A DNA stretch of 64,000 bases from Narthecium ossifragum (taxonomy: Eukaryota > Streptophyta > Magnoliopsida > Dioscoreales > Nartheciaceae). Under the pieces are notes generated by a model. That model had not been told where the DNA came from. It ran no database searches and saw only the letters and a list, made by a program, of their open reading frames with translations. Shown here piece after piece: positions 46,838 to 57,514 of this stretch; positions within the stretch are counted from its first letter, which is position 1, and each line of letters starts with the position of its first letter. Position numbers and translations under genes: made by a program. The stretch is from assembly GCA_963920575.1 (NCBI GenBank), contig OY986970.1:22203274-22267273 (forward strand), read 5' to 3'.

Positions 46838-48550
46838 CTAAGGAAACTCCCGACGCATGCGATCCTCTCGCTCCCATGTCAGACTCTCTGCACTGCCATG
46901 CCTCCATCTGACCATGACCAACGGTAACGACCTGCCTCTCAGGACCTGATCCCGTCTGTCCAAGATCTGCACTGGTTGCTCTATGTAGTTGGCGTCCTCC
47001 TCCACCTCAATGTCGTCGTGTCTGATCACGTGAGAAGCATCTAGACTATACTTCCTCAGCATAGATACATCGAAGGTGGGGGTGGACTGCTGACATGTGC
47101 GGAGGTAGAGCTAACTGGTAGGCGACTGCTCCAATGCGCCTGACGATCTCAAAAGGACCCGTGAACCTCGGCGCTAGCTTGCCCCTGCTACCAAACCTGA
47201 TAGACCCTCTGCGCGGGGACACCTTCAGTAGTACTCTGTCACCAACTGCGAAATCCAGGGGTTGTCGCCTGCGATCTGCGTAGCTCTTTTGCCTGCTCTG
47301 CGCTGTCAGAAGCCTCTGCCTGATCTGAGCCAACCCCTCTGACGACTGTCTGATGATGTCCGGACCGGTTAGGGACGCCTCTCCAACCTCTATCCAACAC
47401 ACCGGTGAGCGACACGGTCTACCACACAACGCCTCAAAGGGTACAAAACCCAAACTGGCGTGAAAGCTGTTGTTGTAGGCAAACTCCACCAGAGTTACGT
47501 GCTGCTCCCAAGTACCTCCAGCGTCTAGCACACATGCTCTGAGCATGTCCTCCAAGATCTGGATAGTCCGCTCCGACTGCCCGTCTGTCTGAGGGTGGAA
47601 AGCTGTGCTGAAAGTCAGTGTCGTCCCCAAGGAGTCCTAGAAGCAGCTCCAGAACCTGCCGGTGAATTTGGGATCTCTATCTGACACTATCGACACTGGA
47701 ATGCCGTGCAGTCGTACGACCTCGTCGATGTACCTCTGGCTCAGTCTGGCAACTAGATCTGTCGTCCTCATGGGGAGGAAATGAGCCGATTTGGTCAGTC
47801 GATCAATCATGACCCAAATCGCATCATTCCCCCTCGGTGACCTGGGTAGCCCGGTGACGAAGTCCATCGCTATATGTTCCCACTTCCACTCTGGCATTGG
47901 AAGTGGCTGCAGCAAACCTGGGGTCCGTCTGTGCTCTGCCTTCACCTTCTGACAGGTGAGGCATCTGGAAACGAACTCAGCTACTGACCTCTTCATCCCG
48001 CACCACCAGAACTGTCGGCGAAGATCGTGGTATATCTTAGTGCTCCCGGGGTGAACGGCGAAACAGGAGTGGTGAAACTCGTGAAGGATCTCCTCTCGCA
48101 ACGCTGGGTCTGCTGGTACTGCAACTCTGCCTCTGAACAGTAGACCACTGTCTACCGACACTATCCAGCCCTCAACCGCGTGCTCGGTGCCAACCGAAGC
48201 ACGGGTCTCCACGAGCTTTGGGTCTCCAGCCTGTGCCTCGATCACTCTGGCCAAAAGAACTGGAATGCTGCCAACAGCATACAGGAAACCACCTGCCGCC
48301 CGGTCCTCGAAGTCAAGCCCGAACAGACTAACTGTCTCTAGCATCTGCCACTGCCGAGCGGACATCGCTGCCAAGGTCACTCTGCTGTCTCTGGTTTGCG
48401 TGCTGAGAGCGTTTGCTACGACGTTTGCCTTACAAGGGTGGTAATCCAACTCGAAGTCGTAGTCCTCTAGAAGCTCCATCCACCGCCCCTGCTTGAGGTT
48501 GAGGTCACGCTGGGTGAACACGTGCCTCAAACTCTTGTGATCAGAGTACA
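46838..48550 (-). pseudogene. T2 RNase H end, integrase and chromodomain
   Basis: After the S2 insertion the minus strand resumes in RNase H (SLRHVFTQRDLNLKQ, WMELLEDYDFELDYHP). It continues open from about 48550 to 47637 through the integrase HHCC domain (HHSCFAVHPGS ... CLTCQK) and core (MDFVTGLP, IDRLTKSAHFLP, SDRDPKFTG). It meets a stop at 47637 inside the core and resumes at 47630 (HPQTDGQSERTIQ, about 47600) to 47046. A frame change leads to the chromodomain (VLRGRSLPLVMVRW ... LTWERED, 46950-46850). Catalytic positions of integrase are visible on both sides of the stop. The chromodomain ends the protein, as in T1. Confidence 0.85.
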
Positions 48551-49507
48551 TGATACACGAACCAACTGAGCCAATCCAAGAAGGGACCCACATCCTTGCT
48601 TGGGCAGGCCAACACCAAGGAGCTGGCTGCAACCAGGTCCTTTGGAGCAGGTTGAGCCAAGCTAGCCTTAGGGCCAAATCATAGTTGAACCAGTTCCAAG
48701 ACCAAGCTCAAGCATGGGTGGACCCATGACCCACGAGGTGGCTTAGCCAAGCCGGCCTTACTTGGTTATTTCCTTAGTTGAGTCTTAATTGCTTTCCTAG
48801 TTGATTTCCTAGTTTGAGTTCAGTTTGTGTTTTGCCAGTTTCTATTTAATTGAGTCCTAGTTTTGGTTGAGTCAAGTCATTAGCTTACTTAGTTCATTCC
48901 TGGTTATTAGGAATCAGTTTGAGTTGAATTAGTAAGAGTCTTTTACTTGTTGTCCAAGCAAGAAGGTATTCAGGTTGTAGTAGAACTCTCTTGAGGCCTC
49001 TATAAAAGGACCTCTATAGCTTGTATTAGCGTTTTTATGCATGGACGAATTTATAAGAGTTATTATTTAGTAGAGATAAATCTTAGGAGTAGTTGTAACC
49101 CTAGGAGTAGTTGTAACTTAATCTTCCACAAATCCCCCAGCCACCTTCTTCTCTCTCTACAGCCGGATTCTTCTCCACCAACTGGCCACTATCATCACCG
49201 TCGTTACCAGCCACCTCCACCGTCCAACCCCAAGTCTCCGACGTCCCATTCGCTGTCGTGCTTCCCTCCACCACGTTCTCCAAGGCTTGGATCTCCAAGA
49301 GAAGCCAGCCAACCCTAGAGGAGCTGCAAGGTATCCCTCTTCTCATCCGTCTCCTCCTCTAGTCTTCGCCTTCCTCGTCGAATACCTAGAGTCCTTTTCC
49401 TAAAACCCTAAAGGTATCTCTCGACCTATCCATAGATTTGGCTAAAGAGGATCTGAGACAAGGCAAGAGACCAGGTACGAAAGCCCTATAGAAGGTGCAT
49501 CGTAACA
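48551..49507 (+). mobile_element. Solo LTR S2 inserted in T2 pol
   Basis: A 957-bp sequence runs TGATACACG...CGTAACA between perfect 5-bp duplications GTACA (48546-48550 and 49508-49512). T1 shows the empty site. There is no internal domain, so it is a solo LTR. It belongs with the LTR of element D (21217-21978). A TATA box, TATAAAAG, lies at 49001-49008, followed by a leader-like GC-rich stretch (49130-49330) whose open frames are not genes. Confidence 0.9.
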
Positions 49508-49512
49508 GTACA

Positions 49513-51160
49513 CCAAGAACCGCTCACCGTAGAGGTAGTGCCGCCACGTGTTCAGAGCGAAGACAACCGCTGTAAGCTCGAGATCGTGGACTTGATAGTT
49601 CCTCTCATGGGCCTTCAGCTACCTGGAACCGTAGGCCACCACATGGCCCTTCCGCATAAGCACACAACCTAGACCCTCCCCACTGGCGTCGCAAAAGACA
49701 CTGTAGCCGACGCCTCGATCTGGAACTATAAGAATCGGTGCACTCGTCAGTCTGGTTCTCAACTGGATGAACGCCTGCTCGCACGGCTCGTCCCAAGGAA
49801 ATGGGACCGCCTTCTGTGTCAACCTGGTCAGCGGCCTTGCAACCCTGGAGAAGTCCCGCACGAACCTCCTGTAGTAACCTGCCAAGCCGAGGAAGCTGCG
49901 GACCTCGAACACTGTCGTCGGTCTCTGCCACTGTAGCACTGCCTCCACCTTGGCCGGATCAACTGAAATGCCTGCCGCTGACACCACGTGCCCCAAAACC
50001 TGTACCTCTGGAAGCCAGAACTCACATTTGGAGGCTTTGGCATATAGCCTATGCCCCCTCAACAACTACAACACTATCCTCAGATGCTGCTCGTGCTCCT
50101 CCACGGTAAATGAGTAGACTAGGATGTCGTCGGCAAAAACCACCACGAACTGATCTAAGTACGGTCAGAAGACCCTCTGCATCAGATCCATGAACGCTGC
50201 TGGTGCGTTCGTCAAGCTGCACGGCATCACGGTGAACTCGTACAACCCGTACCTCGTACGGAAGGCCGTCTTCGGGATGTCGCAATCCTGAATCCTCAAC
50301 TGGTGATAGTCGGTACGGATATCGATCTTCGAAAAGACCGAAGAGCCTCAGAGGTGGTTGAACAAGTCATCGATCCTCGGCATCGGATACTTGTGCTTCA
50401 CCGTCACCCTGTTCAGCATCCTGTAATCAATGCAAAGACGAAGCGTACCGTCCTTCTTCTTTGCGAACAACACAGGAGCTGACCAAGGTGACGTGCTGGC
50501 AAGGATGAAACCTCTGCCGATCAACCCGTCTAGCTGGACCCTCAGCTCCCTCTGCTCTGCTGGTGCCATCCTGAGGGCTGGCAGAGAGATCGGCCCGGTA
50601 CCCGGTACAAGATCTATCTGGAAGTCAACTGCTTTGGAAGGAGGACGGCCCGGTAGCTTGTCTAGGAAGATGTCAGCAAACTCACAAACTACTGCAGGCA
50701 AACTGCTCTCTCGACTGCCCTCTGGAGTGAACAAGGAAAGGTGGACCAGTAAAGCTGACAGCTGGCCCTCGCGCCTGGGAAAGCAACTATACATGAGGGA
50801 ATCGGCCGACTAGCGATCCCCCATCAAAACAAAACGAGCGCCGTTAGGTGTCCAAGCAGTCACCCTGCGACGGCCACAGTCGATGACGGCTCGGTATGAA
50901 GTCAGCCAATCCATACCGAGAATCACGCCGAACCCGACCATATCTAGCACCCGAAGGTCTAGAAAGACACAGAGGCCCCCAACCTCCAACTCGTAAGAAC
51001 GACACATCTGCTCAACACGAGCCCCTCCCCTGACTGGTGTGTCTAGGTGTAGTGTGACTCCAAGTGCCTCAGTCTCTAGCCCTAGCGATGCCAGACACTC
51101 GCTAGCTACAAAGGAATGAGACGCCTCAGAATCTATCAGAACATCTACGAATGACCTGAA
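49513..51160 (-). pseudogene. T2 protease, RT and RNase H N-terminal part
   Basis: On the minus strand the protease motif near 51150 reads DSEASHSF, where T1 has DSGTSHSF, so the conserved glycine is changed. [17 protein letters not shown] follows (51007-50810). RT covers 50794-50049 in pieces, with [23 protein letters not shown] and FADD at about 50126-50137. RNase H follows ([28 protein letters not shown]) and stops at the S2 insertion. Stops occur near 50810, 50348, 50285 and 49619. Enzyme order and similarity to T1 make the assignment firm. Confidence 0.83.
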
Positions 51161-52300
51161 AAGCTAAAAGGAACCTCTGAGGACTGGAGGGTCAACTGGG
51201 GCTGGTGGAAGAGCTAAAGTCTGCTGGGGTGGCGGGTACTGGTAGGGCTGGAAAGGTGGCTGAACTCGGTCTGTGTACTCGCGGTCTGGAAGTGCGTAGA
51301 CTCCCCCCTCTGGGCCCGCCTCGACCGCCACCGCGACCTCTGCCTATCCCGGCTACTGGTGTCCGCCATCCTCCGCCTGCTCCGCCACGAACGAACTGTG
51401 ACCTCAACGTCGGACAATCTCGGCGAAAGTGTCATGGCTGCTGGCACTCGAAGCACACGGGAGGTCCAAGCACTAGCTGCTGGCTCTGGTCTCCTCCCCC
51501 GGACGTCTAGTCCCTGAGGCCCAGCCGTGAGAAGTGGCTGGCCTCCCTGCCTGGGCTGCTGCTGGTACTGGGGTGAGTGACGTTGGTAGGGCTGCTGGCG
51601 TCGTGGGTACCTTTGCCGCGGCCTCCACGAACCTCCTCTGCCCTGAGCTGCTCTCTGCGGCTGTCCTCCGCCACTGGCACTCGCAGACGACGTCGGATGG
51701 ACTACCCTGGGCCTCGGCTCCTGCAACTGGGCCTCAACTGCTAAGGCACAGTCCAGTGCCTCTGCGTACGTGCTAGCGCGCTTAGCCGCGATCAGCCGCC
51801 TAAGCCCCCACTCGAACTACTCAGCTCTGGCAAGAGGGTCCGCCGACACCGCTCGGGCAAATCCGGCAAGTCTCGTGAACCTAGCCGCGTACTGCACTAC
51901 CGACTGAGTACCCTGAGAAAGGGTCTGGTACTCACGGACAAGGGCCGAGCGCGCACTGCGGAGAAAGAACGCGCCGAGAAAGGACGAATGAAACACGGCC
52001 CACGATGGGTCACTCCCGTCCCTGGCGGCCTGAATAGAGTGCCACCAGTCCAAAGCGTCCCCGTCGAGCTGGAACGTGGCAAGTCTGACCCGGATCCGGT
52101 CATCCTGGACGAACAGAGTGTTAAGGACGCGACTGACTCCCTCCAGCCAGTCGTCGGCCACCGCTGGGTCGCCCCCAGCACCGCTGAACCTAGGCGGGTT
52201 CAGCCACTGGAAGTCGACCACCGCTGTCACAATAGCACACTGGTCGAGTGGAGGAGAGACCTCCTCGGCGATGAAAGAAGCATCCTCCTACTTCACGACC
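51161..52300 (-). pseudogene. T2 gag
   Basis: Minus-strand gag is best preserved at 52230-51817: FQWLNPPRFSGAG, ADDWLEGVSRVLNTLF, LDGDALDWWHS, FLRSARSALVREYQ. A proline/glutamine/arginine-rich linker follows, then a zinc knuckle near 51460-51415 that reads CFECQQP-stop-HFRRDC, a stop replacing the residue before His. The leader between gag and the primer site (52301-52620) has short frames only. Gag would form the particle; the linker and knuckle bind RNA. Confidence 0.82.
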
Positions 52301-52620
52301 ACAATCCTCGGCTCTGGCTCTGGTGCAGGTACACGGGGCACGGCTATGTTAGCCCCTAAGGCCCGTCAGGCGGCGCGCTCGTCGCGCGCACTACCACGAC
52401 CCAAGACTGGACAGCTAGCCCGGCTCCCTATCATCTGCACGTTTACCAGAGACGACAAGTGTTCACCCGTAAGAAATCAAAACTCAACAACAATCAATAA
52501 AGCAACATCATAACACACATGAGCACGAACAAGCACACAGGGATGCTCTACTCCTAGAACTATCCCAAACCGCGCTCAAAACCTTAACCGCAAGCCTAAT
52601 CCTATCCCTGGGATCTACAG

Positions 52621-52635
52621 CCTGCTCTGATACCA
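52621..52635 (-). other. T2 primer-binding site (tRNA-iMet)
   Basis: The minus strand reads TGGTATCAGAGCAGG, three bases after the LTR end, identical to T1. Confidence 0.9.
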
Positions 52636-52638
52636 AGT

Positions 52639-54505
52639 TGTCACACCCTGACCCAGAAAACCCATCCAGTACGAGGCATGAGGGTTCCTATCACTATTCA
52701 TCTCCAATTGGCGCGATACGAAGCGGAAAAGACAGATAATTTAAATAATTTATATTCCAGAGGTGAAACTGATATTCAATTCATATATATACATCAAGTT
52801 GTACTGATACAAGATTCTGTAACAAACTCCTCAAAGGGAAAGATTTATACAATAATCCAAAATTCCTCAAAGGATGTTTATAATGTACAAACTATCAAAA
52901 AGTACAACATTTTATCCTCCAGCAACCTCAAGCACCTCTGGACGTACCCGCACGACCAAAGGCCTATCCCGCTGGCTCCACAGAAGAAGAACTGGCGCTT
53001 GCACTTGCAAACGCAGCCCGGGTAGGAGTGAGCGATAAGTTCAGGAGAGTTCTACTCTACGGCACACAGAAAGGAGGAAAACAACAACAATGTTGTCTCC
53101 CCGCTCAAGCCTAAGGAATACCAAGGGGTCCCACAACCCCTGTCGATTCCCCAAGGGATCCTACTCTTCTCAACCGACCACGCTGGGAACATCAACCAAC
53201 ACGCTGGGAGGAAAAGAACCAGAACCAGTAGGATCACCGTTACCCAGCAGGAAACCACTGCCTGGGGACCATGTAAGGGACATCGACAACCGTCCTTAAG
53301 ACTTAGCCTTGGGAAGACAACACGACCTCTAAACCTCGAAACATTGATCAGAGTCTACTATCGCAAATCCTCAATAACAAGAGATTACATTATACAATCA
53401 TACCCTAATCCTGGCTACCCAGCCACGGTCCTAAGGCTAGATCCGAGCTACCCGACAGCCTTGGATCGGCGACCAAACCCATCGCCCGCCTAACCTCATA
53501 TGCCTCTAATGAATACAATGCATGAACCAATTCAAACATCTACCCTAGATGTCTCTAAATGCCACACATCAGTAATAGGTTCAACAGATATACAATAGCC
53601 CTCGGCACTCGCCGGAAAGAGGCTAAGGTTCCACAATTCCACATTAGCTAGCACTCATAGCTAGCTAATGGCTAAGCACTCAGCTAAGCATTTAATTACC
53701 AACCAAACATGTATTTAAATGCAAGCCAAACCATCAATTTACTCAAAAGGGATATACACGCGATTTAATCTCAATATCAGTAGAAATCCCTTGAAAACTC
53801 CATGAAAACAACATGCAAACTTCCCAACAAGTTTAGATATCAATCACGAATGAAAGCCATCAAAGAAAAGCCAGAAAACAATGCTCAAGGTCCCACGATC
53901 GATCCGACGGTCGACGGTCGACGGTCGACGGTGAGGCCACGGTCGATGTCACGGTCGATGCAACGGTCGACCGTGAGACCAAAACAAGGAAAGCTATAAG
54001 GATGATGATCGATCCACACATCGACCCTGGGAAGCCCAAAACCAACCAGCGCTAGACGGTCGATCCGACGGTCGACCGTGAAGCAAAATGGAAAAAGGAG
54101 AAGATCCCGCGGTCGATCCAAGCATCGACCCTGGGAGACTAAAAACCACACAGAGCCTGACGGTCGATGCGACGGTCAATCCGACGGTCGACCGTCTGGC
54201 CCAGAAAGAGCGTATCAACGCTTGATGGTCGATCCACCGATCGACCGTTGAGCCTTAGGCACAGTTCATCAGAACAGTGTCGGAAATCCAATTTCTTGGA
54301 TTTCAAGGATCAAATCAAGTTGGAAGTTGATGAAACTTTGCAAGCATGTGTAATTAACGATGGGGAATCCAATGGTATGAAGAGATCACATTTATATGGT
54401 TAAATCTCCTATCTAGATCAAAACGGCGAAAACCGACAAAACGACGATAATACGGAAACCAGCCATCAAAATACGGAAAATACAAGGTAGGAATATATTA
54501 AAGCA
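52639..54505 (-). repeat. T2 5' LTR, truncated, with palindrome array
   Basis: It starts TGTCACACCCTGACCC and aligns with 44290-46130. Similarity stops near 54505, so the promoter end is lost. The array at 53893-54245 has three exact ACGGTCGACCGT copies (53963, 54068, 54184). It also has a tandem GACGGTC-type expansion at 53905-53932 that the 3' LTR lacks. Confidence 0.85.
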
Positions 54506-54661
54506 ATTGGGATATATTAATCATTCAAGCAACATTTAATCATTCTACGCTACTTCGCCGCACACCAGCAATCAGTTGGGATATATTAAAGCAGTAGGGC
54601 ACATCTTCGTCCCATTTATTCTACACATTCCCGGAAGGGCGTGACTCCCCCAGTTAACCAC
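54506..54661. other. Short unassigned segment between T2 and the SIRE element
   Basis: The phrase 'tgggatatatta' occurs twice (about 54510-54521 and 54579-54590). No frame or known motif is visible. Joined across the SIRE element it may continue into T3 (60297 on), since both flank the same target duplication. Confidence 0.35.
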
Positions 54662-55713
54662 AGTACTGAAGGTCCGGAGGGGGGGGGGGTGAATTGGACC
54701 TTTTTGAGGAAATACATTCAATGAAAACCAAGATAGAAAGCTAGAAGACTAGTATGTTGTATGCTTGTTTAGTTATGAAAGCAATGGATAAAGCAATTAA
54801 TGAAGGAAGAGTTAGGAGACTTGCACCAGATTTATAGTGGTTCGGCAAACCTTGCCTACGTCCACTACACTCAAGGTCCTCCTTGAGGTTCCACTACTTG
54901 TAAATCCCTTTACAAGTATTCCCACCGAGCTTCCGGGTGCTTGGCAACCTTACAAATCCTTCAACAACTGCTGGAGCTCCCCCTCAAGCTCTCGGGTGCT
55001 TGAGAACCTTACAAATCACTCCAAGCTCTCTCTTGGATATTTCTCTCAAACTCTACTTCACATTTGAAGTAGTTTTACAAAGGTTAAATCTCTCAAAATA
55101 AGACTAAAACTTGTTACAATGTAAACTAATATCTCCCTTAGTATTACCGCAAGTTTACTGCATCTTCTCATATATACTTGAGTTTTAGGGCCTAAAAAAA
55201 TAGCTTTCAACGACTATTTTCTGTTTCTGCAACGGTTAGTTTCTGGGCTCACGGTCGAGCATTGCATCGTCTGTGGCATCATCCGCCAGGCTTTTCTTGA
55301 GCCACGGTCGATCCACCTATCGACCGTCAAGAGTCACGGTCGACCGTAGCATTGACCGTGACATCATCCGTCAGGCACTGTCAAGAAAAAAGCTTCCCAC
55401 GGTCGATGCACGGATCGACCGTCGCTTCTTCACTTTTCTTCATAAATGCTCCACGGTCGATCCACAGATCGACCGTCGCATCCCCGTCGCATCCCACGGA
55501 TGCATCCATGCATCATCCATCAACTCCACGGATGCATCTATCCGTCATCCGTCAATCCCACGGACGCATCCATGCATCATCTGTCAATCCAATAATAGCT
55601 CAAATATGAAAGTTAAAGCTTGTTATCAACATATATTTTATCACATATATATTTTAACATTTAGGAACATATTGGCATCATCAAAACATAATCAAAACGT
55701 CATTAGGGCTAAC

Positions 55714-56233
55714 TGTAACGCCCCGGCCCTCCACTGGGCCCCGGCTCTGGCCCGTTGGCTCCCGGTCCGACCAGGATCTGCCCAGCGGCGCTGCTCCCCG
55801 ACACAATATTGTTCGCTTTTGGCTCACCGCAGAAATCTGGAAAAACTTCCCAGTACGTCACCCATCGTGTGACTACTCCAGGTCGAGCACGCTTAATGTT
55901 AGACTTTTCTGATGGATCACTGTCATCACGGCTTTAAAACACGTTGTGCCTATTAAGGGCTTAATATATACTTATATCGAACCCCGAACCATACCCAGGC
56001 ATTATGGGATTGCTTACCCGGCTACCCGACTCATCCCCGCCCTGCAGGCGAAGGCATCTTGTCCCCCCGTAGACCCAGCAGGCCTCACAATCCACCTTGA
56101 GGGCCCAGCGTCCTCGCTGGCACAATTTTCGACTGAGAACCGGCTCTAATACCATACTGTAACGCCCCCGCCCTCCACTGGGCCCCGACCCGCGGGCTCC
56201 CGGTCCGACCAGGATCGGCCCAGCGGCGTTACA
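55714..56233 (-). mobile_element. TRIM with 5S rRNA-like segment (Cassandra-like)
   Basis: A 520-bp element runs TGTAACGCCCC...GGCGTTACA between perfect duplications CTAAC (55709-55713 and 56234-56238). Related terminal repeats lie at 55714-55803 (90 bp) and 56158-56233 (76 bp). On the minus strand, beside the right repeat, TGGTATTAGAGCCGG (56140-56154) is a one-change match to the iMet primer site. It has no coding capacity. Size, short repeats, primer site and 5-bp duplication define a TRIM. A 5S-like segment (next entry) points to Cassandra, but Cassandra carries 5S inside both LTRs; here only one copy exists, between the repeats. Confidence 0.78.
55844..55945 (-). pseudogene. 5S rRNA-like segment within the TRIM
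   Basis: The minus strand reads CCATCAGAA, then TTAAGCGTGCTCGACC, AGTAGT and GATGGGTGACGTACTGGGAA. These match, in order and spacing, the second half of plant 5S rRNA with its internal promoter (A-box region and C-box). The first half, toward 55945, is much less alike. It is a mobile-element derivative, not a 5S gene: the ends do not match and no tandem copies exist. The promoter boxes may still recruit Pol III; that is unproven. Confidence 0.75.
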
Positions 56234-56239
56234 CTAACA

Positions 56240-57514
56240 ATCTCCCCCTTTTTTATGATGACAATCTATTTATATGTGATGATAAAATATCTATTACTCC
56301 CCTAAAATCTATGCATCCATTTCTTTGATAAAAGGTGTTCTAAGATGAATACTAAGGATGCATACTAGTCATATTATATAGAAAAGTTCTATCCATGATA
56401 TTATGACAAGATAATTTATATTTTAGTATAATTTCTTCTTTAACTAATATCATGATTGGTAGCAATAGATTACATCACAACTTTTTCTCCACCTATTGCA
56501 TCATCAAAAAATGGGCAAGGGGCAAGAGAAAAAGGTTGATCACTAATGGAGGCTTGATATCTAATCAATGAAAATATTCATGATACTAAAGACAGTAGGG
56601 GATATATATATATATATATATTTTTTAAAAATGTTTAAATCCATTTAAATAAAGTACTCCCCAAACATAAGTTCTTTTATCTCCCCCAATTACAAATTAC
56701 TTAAAACAATTTTTTAAAAGGAGATCCGACGAAAAATTTAAAACGAATGTGACACAACGAGTGGCGGTCAACCTTCAAAGGTTCATGGTCGACCGTCGAG
56801 TATGATTTTAGCATTTCATGAAATATTGCGTAGTCACGGTCGAACCAAGTGAACTCACGGTCGACCGTCACTTCCAGAAAATGAATTTTGAAATTTAATT
56901 TAAAATGATTTTTGAATCAAAATCTCATGAAAATTTACATACACATGTAATTTAATATTTTCATCTAAACCAAGTCAATTTTTCTAGAAATTCATGCATT
57001 TATTCAAAATTATGGCGCATGAGTGTATGTGTGTGAAGATGAATTTTTAAGAACTCACATACCTCTTTTCTTTTACATGAAATCAATTTAAGAATTGTAG
57101 TAAATGATGCATACAAGATGCAATTTCTCATAGAAGATGATTAAACATCATTTCAAAATAGTAAGCATTATAAAACAAAATATGACCATATGACCTCTTT
57201 TAAAATCAATCAAGATACAAGATTTAAGTCAAGATTAATTCTTTTCAAGGATTCATTTTTAAATCAAAAATACTTCATAAGGAAAATAAATCATAGAATA
57301 AAGTTCACTATAACTATTTTGAAATACCAAATGAAAAATGAGGAACAAGACTTCATACCATTGGAGGGATCATTTGATGACTATTTAGATTACCTCTTTT
57401 TCTTGGAAACATTTTCTTGTCCTCACCATATGCCTTTACCATCCACCATCAAGATATCTCCATTTACTTTTGAATTTGTCTTGACAAATGGATCTCAAGC
57501 ATCCCTAACACAAA
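56240..57514 (-). other. SIRE-like element: purine tract and non-coding interior
   Basis: The minus strand has the purine tract AAAAAAGGGGGAGAT (56240-56255) beside the LTR. The rest is AT-rich, with an (AT)n run at about 56602-56621. It holds a second TCGA cluster at 56763-56873, including exact ACGGTCGACCGT at 56857-56868. The 111-codon plus-strand frame at 57190-57525 is AT-rich and resembles no protein I know. Pol would be expected here but is absent. Confidence 0.6.

Larger units (their letters stand above)
44290..54505 (-). mobile_element. Tekay/Del-like Ty3 chromovirus T2
   Basis: This minus-strand relative of T1 has long (2.4-kb) LTRs. From right to left it has a truncated 5' LTR, iMet primer site, gag, protease, RT, RNase H, integrase, chromodomain, purine tract and full 3' LTR. 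Solo LTR S2 splits the RNase H region. It is better preserved than T1, with open frames of 150-350 codons, but it has stops and the protease motif is changed. The 5' LTR loses similarity at about 54505. Confidence 0.87.
54667..56239 (-). repeat. SIRE-like 3' LTR with TRIM insertion
   Basis: It runs TGAAGGTCC...CTAACA and is about 1.05 kb without the TRIM and its duplication. A minus-strand TATA box, TATATATG, lies at 55169-55176. TCGA motifs at 55249-55510 lie just upstream of it, with one exact ACGGTCGACCGT (55336-55347) and hairpin forms with 5-8 base spacers. Related CCACGGATGCATCCATG phrases follow near 55495-55580. The region 54840-55060 has short repeated phrases ('ggtgcttg..aaccttacaaatc'). 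Confidence 0.82.

Noticed and set aside
49037..49346. Frames inside S2 (for example MHGRIYKSYYLVEIN...)
   Set aside because: They lie within a solo LTR, downstream of its TATA box, and the same stretch in D does not preserve the frame.
55844..55945. Functional 5S rRNA gene
   Set aside because: Only about half of 5S is well matched, ends are wrong, there is no terminator-like T run in place, and it lies inside a TRIM with target duplication.
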